Made by a program: the position numbers and the translations under genes. 64,000 nt of DNA, taken from contig WJYM01000003.1 in the NCBI GenBank assembly GCA_009668205.1, positions 186,001-250,000 on the forward strand. Direction: 5' to 3'. This stretch comes from Enterobacteriaceae bacterium RIT691 (lineage in GTDB: Bacteria > Pseudomonadota > Gammaproteobacteria > Enterobacterales > Enterobacteriaceae). The notes beneath the pieces are model-generated. The model did no database searches. It was not told the origin of the DNA and saw only the letters and a program-made list of their open reading frames with translations. Shown here piece after piece: positions 60,195 to 64,000 of this stretch. Numbering within the stretch: position 1 is the stretch's first letter; each line of letters starts with the position of its first letter.

Positions 60195-60479
60195 ATGAGT
60201 AAATGCAGTGCTGATGAAACCCCGGTTTGCTGCTGTATGGATGTTGGCACCATCATGGACAACACCGACTGCACCGCGTCCTATAGCCGCGTTTTCACTA
60301 ACCGTGCCGAAGCCGAAGAAACACTGGCCGCGCTGACGGAGAAAGCGCGTGGTGTGGAATCCGAGCCGTGCCTTATTACGCCGGTCTTCAAAGAGGTTGA
60401 CGGTGGCGTGCAGCTGGATATCGATTTTGTCTTCAGCTGCGAAGCTGAAACACTGATTTTCCAGCTCGGCCTGCGTTAA
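60195..60479 (+). CDS. yfcZ: YfcZ, DUF406 family small protein
   Basis: A 94-residue cytoplasmic protein of the UPF0381 (DUF406) family, closely matching E. coli YfcZ. CCCMDVGTIMDN (14-25) with three adjacent Cys near the N-terminus is the hallmark. The function is unknown. ATG 60195 has GAGGAAA about 7 bp upstream; an earlier in-frame ATG at 60171 lacks a ribosome site. It lies between fadL and fadI, as in E. coli. Confidence 0.92.
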   Translation: MSKCSADETPVCCCMDVGTIMDNTDCTASYSRVFTNRAEAEETLAALTEKARGVESEPCLITPVFKEVDGGVQLDIDFVFSCEAETLIFQLGLR

Positions 60480-60490
60480 TCCTTTCTCAA

Positions 60491-60516
60491 AATGCCTCTG
60501 AATCTCAGGGGCATTT
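60491..60516 (+). terminator. Probable terminator after yfcZ
   Basis: AATGCCTCTG and CAGGGGCATT pair with one G-T wobble around AATCT, followed by a weak T-rich tail. Confidence 0.55.
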
Positions 60517-60562
60517 GATCTTACTGACAAAGAAGGAAATGTTTTTCCCTTCTTTGCTGGTT

Positions 60563-60596
60563 AACAGGGAAAATCATTAAATTGATTTTCCCTGTT
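60563..60596 (+). terminator. Perfect 14-bp hairpin between yfcZ and fadI
   Basis: A 14-bp exact stem (60563-60576 with 60583-60596, core ACAGGGAAAATCA) around loop TTAAAT is followed by a T/C-rich tail. It may be a second terminator or a stability element in the 323-bp yfcZ-fadI spacer. Confidence 0.65.
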
Positions 60597-60760
60597 TTCT
60601 TTCTGCTGGCATGTGTTCAATGTGCCCTGTCGCCAGACTTGCTCACACCCTGTACGCTCCTGATGCCCAGGGCCGTTTTTCTTTTTCTCTTCAATGTGTT
60701 TTGGCTCTCACTTTTTTGCTTCCCTGATTGGCTCAATGTAAAAAATTAGTTAAGACTGTT

Positions 60761-60777
60761 ATCAGGTCAGACCACTT
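60761..60777 (+). promoter_or_regulatory. FadR-type site upstream of fadI
   Basis: ATCAGGTCAGACCACTT matches the FadR consensus (GGTCNGACC core) and lies 26-42 bp before the fadI start, suitable for repression of fadIJ. Confidence 0.75.
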
Positions 60778-60802
60778 ATTTTACGTTTATCAGGGGAAAG
60801 TT

Positions 60803-62113
60803 ATGAGTCAGGCATTACCGCTTATCACCCGTCAGGGCGATCGCATTGCCATTGTCAGCGGTTTGCGCACGCCTTTTGCACGTCAGGCCACGGCCTATCA
60901 CGGAATTCCTGCCGTCGATTTGGGCAAAATGGTGGTCGGGGAAATGCTGGCTCGTAGCGAAATTCCCGCGGACGTGATTGAACAGCTGGTGTTCGGTCAG
61001 GTTGTGCAGATGCCGGAAGCCCCCAACATTGCCCGTGAAATTGTGCTGGGTACCGGCATGAGTGTTCACACGGATGCTTACAGTGTTAGCCGTGCCTGTG
61101 CGACCAGCTTTCAGGCGGTGGCCAACGTGGCCGAAAGCCTGATGGCGGGAACGATCCGCGCCGGGATTGCTGGCGGTGCTGATTCCTCATCGGTATTGCC
61201 GATTGGCGTGAGCAAAACGCTGGCCCGCACCTTGGTGGATGCCAATAAAGCCCGAACCCTCGGACAGAAGCTGAAGCTGTTTTCCCGGCTTCGCCTGAAA
61301 GATTTAGCCCCTGTCCCTCCTGCCGTGGCGGAATATTCCACGGGTCTGCGGATGGGCGATACGGCCGAGCAAATGGCGAAAAGCTGGGGGATCACCCGCG
61401 AACAGCAGGATGCGCTGGCGCACCGCTCTCATCTGCACGCGGCGAAAGCGTGGGAAGAAGGCAAACTCGCGGAAGAAGTGATGACCGCCTATGCGCCACC
61501 GTTCCGGGAGCCGTTGGAAAAAGACAACAATATCCGTACCAACTCAGTCATGGCGGACTATGCCAGGCTACGTCCGGCGTTTGATCGCAAGCATGGCACC
61601 GTAACTGCCGCTAACAGTACGCCGCTGACGGATGGTGCCGCAGCGGTGATCCTGATGACCGAATCCCGGGCGAAAGAGCTGGGGCTGAAGCCATTGGGTT
61701 ATCTGCGCAGCTACGCTTTTACCGCAATTGATGTCTGGCAGGACATGCTGCTGGGCCCGGCCTGGTCAACGCCGCTGGCGCTTGAGCGCGCCGGACTGGC
61801 GATGAGCGATCTCACCTTATTCGACATGCATGAAGCCTTTGCCGCACAAACCCTGGCGAATTTGCAGTTGTTGGGCAGTGAACGTTTCGCTCGCGATGTG
61901 CTGGGGCGTGCGCATGCCACGGGGGAAGTCGATGAAAGCAAATTTAATGTGCTCGGTGGATCTATTGCCTACGGGCATCCTTTTGCCGCCACGGGGGCCA
62001 GGATGATCACCCAAACACTGAACGAACTGCGCCGACGCGGCGGCGGTTTTGGGCTGGTTACCGCCTGCGCGGCAGGGGGTCTTGGTGCGGCAATGGTTCT
62101 GGAGGCTGAATAA
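60803..62113 (+). CDS. fadI: FadI, 3-ketoacyl-CoA thiolase of the FadIJ complex
   Basis: Thiolase that cleaves 3-ketoacyl-CoA to acetyl-CoA in the second, anaerobic-capable beta-oxidation complex. It is 436 residues, as in E. coli. The acyl-binding Cys is in [16 protein letters not shown] (about 99), the active His is in [18 protein letters not shown], and the catalytic base Cys is in [12 protein letters not shown] near the end. ATG 60803 has AGGGGAAAG 6 bp upstream and matches the family start. Its stop overlaps the fadJ start by one base, so the two subunits are coupled. Confidence 0.97.
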   Translation: MSQALPLITRQGDRIAIVSGLRTPFARQATAYHGIPAVDLGKMVVGEMLARSEIPADVIEQLVFGQVVQMPEAPNIAREIVLGTGMSVHTDAYSVSRACATSFQAVANVAESLMAGTIRAGIAGGADSSSVLPIGVSKTLARTLVDANKARTLGQKLKLFSRLRLKDLAPVPPAVAEYSTGLRMGDTAEQMAKSWGITREQQDALAHRSHLHAAKAWEEGKLAEEVMTAYAPPFREPLEKDNNIRTNSVMADYARLRPAFDRKHGTVTAANSTPLTDGAAAVILMTESRAKELGLKPLGYLRSYAFTAIDVWQDMLLGPAWSTPLALERAGLAMSDLTLFDMHEAFAAQTLANLQLLGSERFARDVLGRAHATGEVDESKFNVLGGSIAYGHPFAATGARMITQTLNELRRRGGGFGLVTACAAGGLGAAMVLEAE

Positions 62114-64000
62114 TGGAAATGACATCCGCTTTTACCCTGACGGAACGCCTCGATAACATTGCGGTTATCACGATTGACGTCCCGGGCGAGAAAATGAACA
62201 CCCTGAAGGCCGAATTTGGCGTTCAGGTTCGGTCGATGCTTAAACAAATTCGTGAGAATAAAGCCCTCCGCGGCGTGGTATTCATTTCCGCAAAACCGGA
62301 CAATTTTATCGCCGGTGCCGACATCAACATGATTGGCCGCTGTAAAACGGCCCAGGAAGCCGAAGCGCTGGCGCGCCAGGGCCAGCAAATTATGGCCGAG
62401 ATCCATGCGTTACCGATCCCGGTGATTGCGGCGATTCATGGTGCCTGCCTCGGCGGTGGCCTTGAACTGGCACTGGCCTGTCACAGCCGTATCTGCACTG
62501 ACGATAGTAAAACGGTGCTGGGGCTCCCGGAAGTGCAGTTAGGCTTACTGCCGGGGTCTGGCGGAACTCAGCGCCTGCCGCGTCTGGTGGGGATCAGCGC
62601 GGCACTGGAGATGATTCTGACTGGGAAACAGCTGCGAGCTCGCCAGGCGCTGAAAGCCGGGCTGGTGGATGAAGTGGTTCCCCATTCCATTCTTCTGCAA
62701 GCCGCAGTCGAGAGGGCGAAACAGGAGCGTCCTGCCAGCCGTCGATTGCCGGTACGTGAACGCCTGCTGGCGGGGCCTCTGGCGCGAAATCTGGTCTTCA
62801 GCATGGCCGGGAAAAAGACCGAACAGAAAACCCACGGTAACTATCCGGCAGCGGAACGTATTCTCAACGTGCTGGAAACCGGGTTGTCCCACGGCAGCAC
62901 CAGCGGTTATGAAGCGGAGGCCCGTGCCTTTGGCGAGCTGGCGATGACGCCACAATCCAGGGCGCTGCGGGCCATTTTCTTTGCCAGTACTGAAGTGAAA
63001 AAAGATCCCGGTGCGGACGCTGAGCCACAGCCATTACGCTCTGCGGCGGTGCTGGGCGGCGGTCTGATGGGCGGAGGCATTGCGTTTGTCACCGCCAGCA
63101 AAGCGAAATTGCCGGTCAGAATCAAAGACATCAATGCCAAAGGCATCAACCACGCGTTGAAGTACAGCTGGGAGCTGCTTGATAAAAAGGTGCGTCGCCG
63201 CCATATCAGAGCCAGTGAACGCGACAGTCAGCTGGCGCTGATTTCGGGCAGCACAAGCTATCAGGGGTTCGCTCATCGCGACGTAGTGATTGAGGCCGTA
63301 TTTGAGGATTTAACCCTCAAACAGCAGATGGTGGCCGACGTTGAAGCCCATTTTGCCCCGCACACCATTTTTGCGTCGAATACGTCATCGCTGCCGATTG
63401 GTGATATTGCCGCGCAGGCGCAGCGTCCGGAGCAGGTTATTGGCCTGCATTTCTTCAGCCCGGTAGAGAAAATGCCGCTGGTGGAGATCATTCCTCACGC
63501 AGGGACTTCGGCAACGACCATTGCCACTACCGTGAAGCTGGCGAAACAGCTGGGTAAAACCCCGGTGGTCGTGGCGGATAAAGCCGGTTTTTACGTTAAC
63601 CGTATTCTTGCGCCTTACATCAATGAAGCGATGCGGTTGCTGACGGAAGGCGCAGGCATCGGGGAGATTGATGATGCGCTGGTAAAATTTGGCTTCCCGG
63701 TGGGCCCAATCCAACTTTTGGATGAGGTGGGGATTGATACCGGGACTAAAATAATTCCTGTACTGGAGCAGGCTTACGGAGATCGTTTTAGTCCGCCTGC
63801 AAATATCATTAGTGCAATATTGAACGACGATCGCAAAGGCAGAAAAAATGGTCGCGGTTTCTATCTTTACGATCCAAAAGGGCGTAAAAGCAAAAAACAA
63901 CCTGACCCTGCAATTGACAAGCTTATTGGCAGTGGACAGAAAGCGACGCTTTCCCGGCAGCAAATTGCCGAGCGTTGCGTGATGATGATGCTTAACGAAG
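62113..64000 (+). CDS. fadJ: FadJ, fatty-acid oxidation multifunctional subunit (3' end cut off)
   Basis: Enoyl-CoA hydratase and 3-hydroxyacyl-CoA dehydrogenase subunit that works with FadI. 629 complete codons are seen; the E. coli protein is 714, so about 85 residues lie beyond the window. The N-terminal crotonase domain has [14 protein letters not shown] and [20 protein letters not shown] (both catalytic Glu positions). The NAD-binding site of the dehydrogenase is [12 protein letters not shown] near 315, and [17 protein letters not shown] near 450 carries the catalytic His. ATG 62113 overlaps the fadI stop by one base. The frame has no stop before the window ends. Confidence 0.97.
   Translation, partial: MEMTSAFTLTERLDNIAVITIDVPGEKMNTLKAEFGVQVRSMLKQIRENKALRGVVFISAKPDNFIAGADINMIGRCKTAQEAEALARQGQQIMAEIHALPIPVIAAIHGACLGGGLELALACHSRICTDDSKTVLGLPEVQLGLLPGSGGTQRLPRLVGISAALEMILTGKQLRARQALKAGLVDEVVPHSILLQAAVERAKQERPASRRLPVRERLLAGPLARNLVFSMAGKKTEQKTHGNYPAAERILNVLETGLSHGSTSGYEAEARAFGELAMTPQSRALRAIFFASTEVKKDPGADAEPQPLRSAAVLGGGLMGGGIAFVTASKAKLPVRIKDINAKGINHALKYSWELLDKKVRRRHIRASERDSQLALISGSTSYQGFAHRDVVIEAVFEDLTLKQQMVADVEAHFAPHTIFASNTSSLPIGDIAAQAQRPEQVIGLHFFSPVEKMPLVEIIPHAGTSATTIATTVKLAKQLGKTPVVVADKAGFYVNRILAPYINEAMRLLTEGAGIGEIDDALVKFGFPVGPIQLLDEVGIDTGTKIIPVLEQAYGDRFSPPANIISAILNDDRKGRKNGRGFYLYDPKGRKSKKQPDPAIDKLIGSGQKATLSRQQIAERCVMMMLNE

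Overview
The window reads as a chromosomal segment of an Enterobacteriaceae genome, most like Enterobacter, Lelliottia or a close relative. The backbone follows the Escherichia coli order from cysW to fadJ almost gene for gene: cysWAM, pdxK, crr-ptsIH, cysK, cysZ, zipA-ligA, yfeH/yfeR, the lysV-valYXU tRNAs, gltX, yfeCD, the alaXW tRNAs, pdeA, nupC, mntH, glk, ypdBA, alaC, argW, yfdC, mlaA, fadL and fadIJ. An indolepyruvate decarboxylase gene (ipdC) between mntH and glk is a feature of plant-associated Enterobacter-type strains. Identifications rest on sequence recognition alone; no database was searched.

Layout. (1) 1-7965 is the sulfate/thiosulfate ABC operon. A self-contained rhamnoside cassette (AraC regulator, MFS sugar porter, intracellular GH78 alpha-L-rhamnosidase) sits between cysA and cysM and is bounded by hairpins. 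(2) 7971-12800 holds pdxK, the PTS core (HPr, EI, EIIA-Glc) and cysK. (3) 12983-22828 holds cysZ, zipA, ligA, ypeB, yfeH/yfeR, a FlxA-like gene with a sigma-28-type promoter, an unexplained multi-hairpin segment, four tRNAs, gltX and yfeCD. (4) 23045-34265 holds two tRNA-Ala genes, pdeA, nupC, mntH (Fur and MntR boxes), ypeC, an aldo/keto reductase, ipdC (TyrR-like box), yfeO and glk. (5) 34292-41531 holds the YpdAB two-component system, alaC, the 23-residue membrane protein YpdK, a beta-barrel protein, an unidentified membrane protein and a cupin.

(6) 41532-56444 is a 14.9-kb P4-type integrative element in the 3' end of the argW tRNA-Arg gene, flanked by a 21-bp direct repeat. It has a P4-like replication and integration module: tyrosine integrase, AlpA-type regulator, primase-helicase with an overlapping small ORF, and an iteron cluster that may be a replication origin. 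Its cargo is one co-oriented cluster: Type I restriction-modification genes hsdR-hsdM-hsdS, then a PD-(D/E)XK nuclease fused to an EVE/PUA-like domain, an ankyrin-containing protein and a small nuclease-fold-like protein. This cluster is the best candidate for an extended, poorly described defence system.

(7) 56577-64000 returns to the backbone: yfdC, mlaA, fadL, yfcZ, fadI and the start of fadJ, with FadR-like sites before fadL and fadI. The long-chain fatty acid porin and the two fadIJ beta-oxidation subunits therefore look co-regulated.
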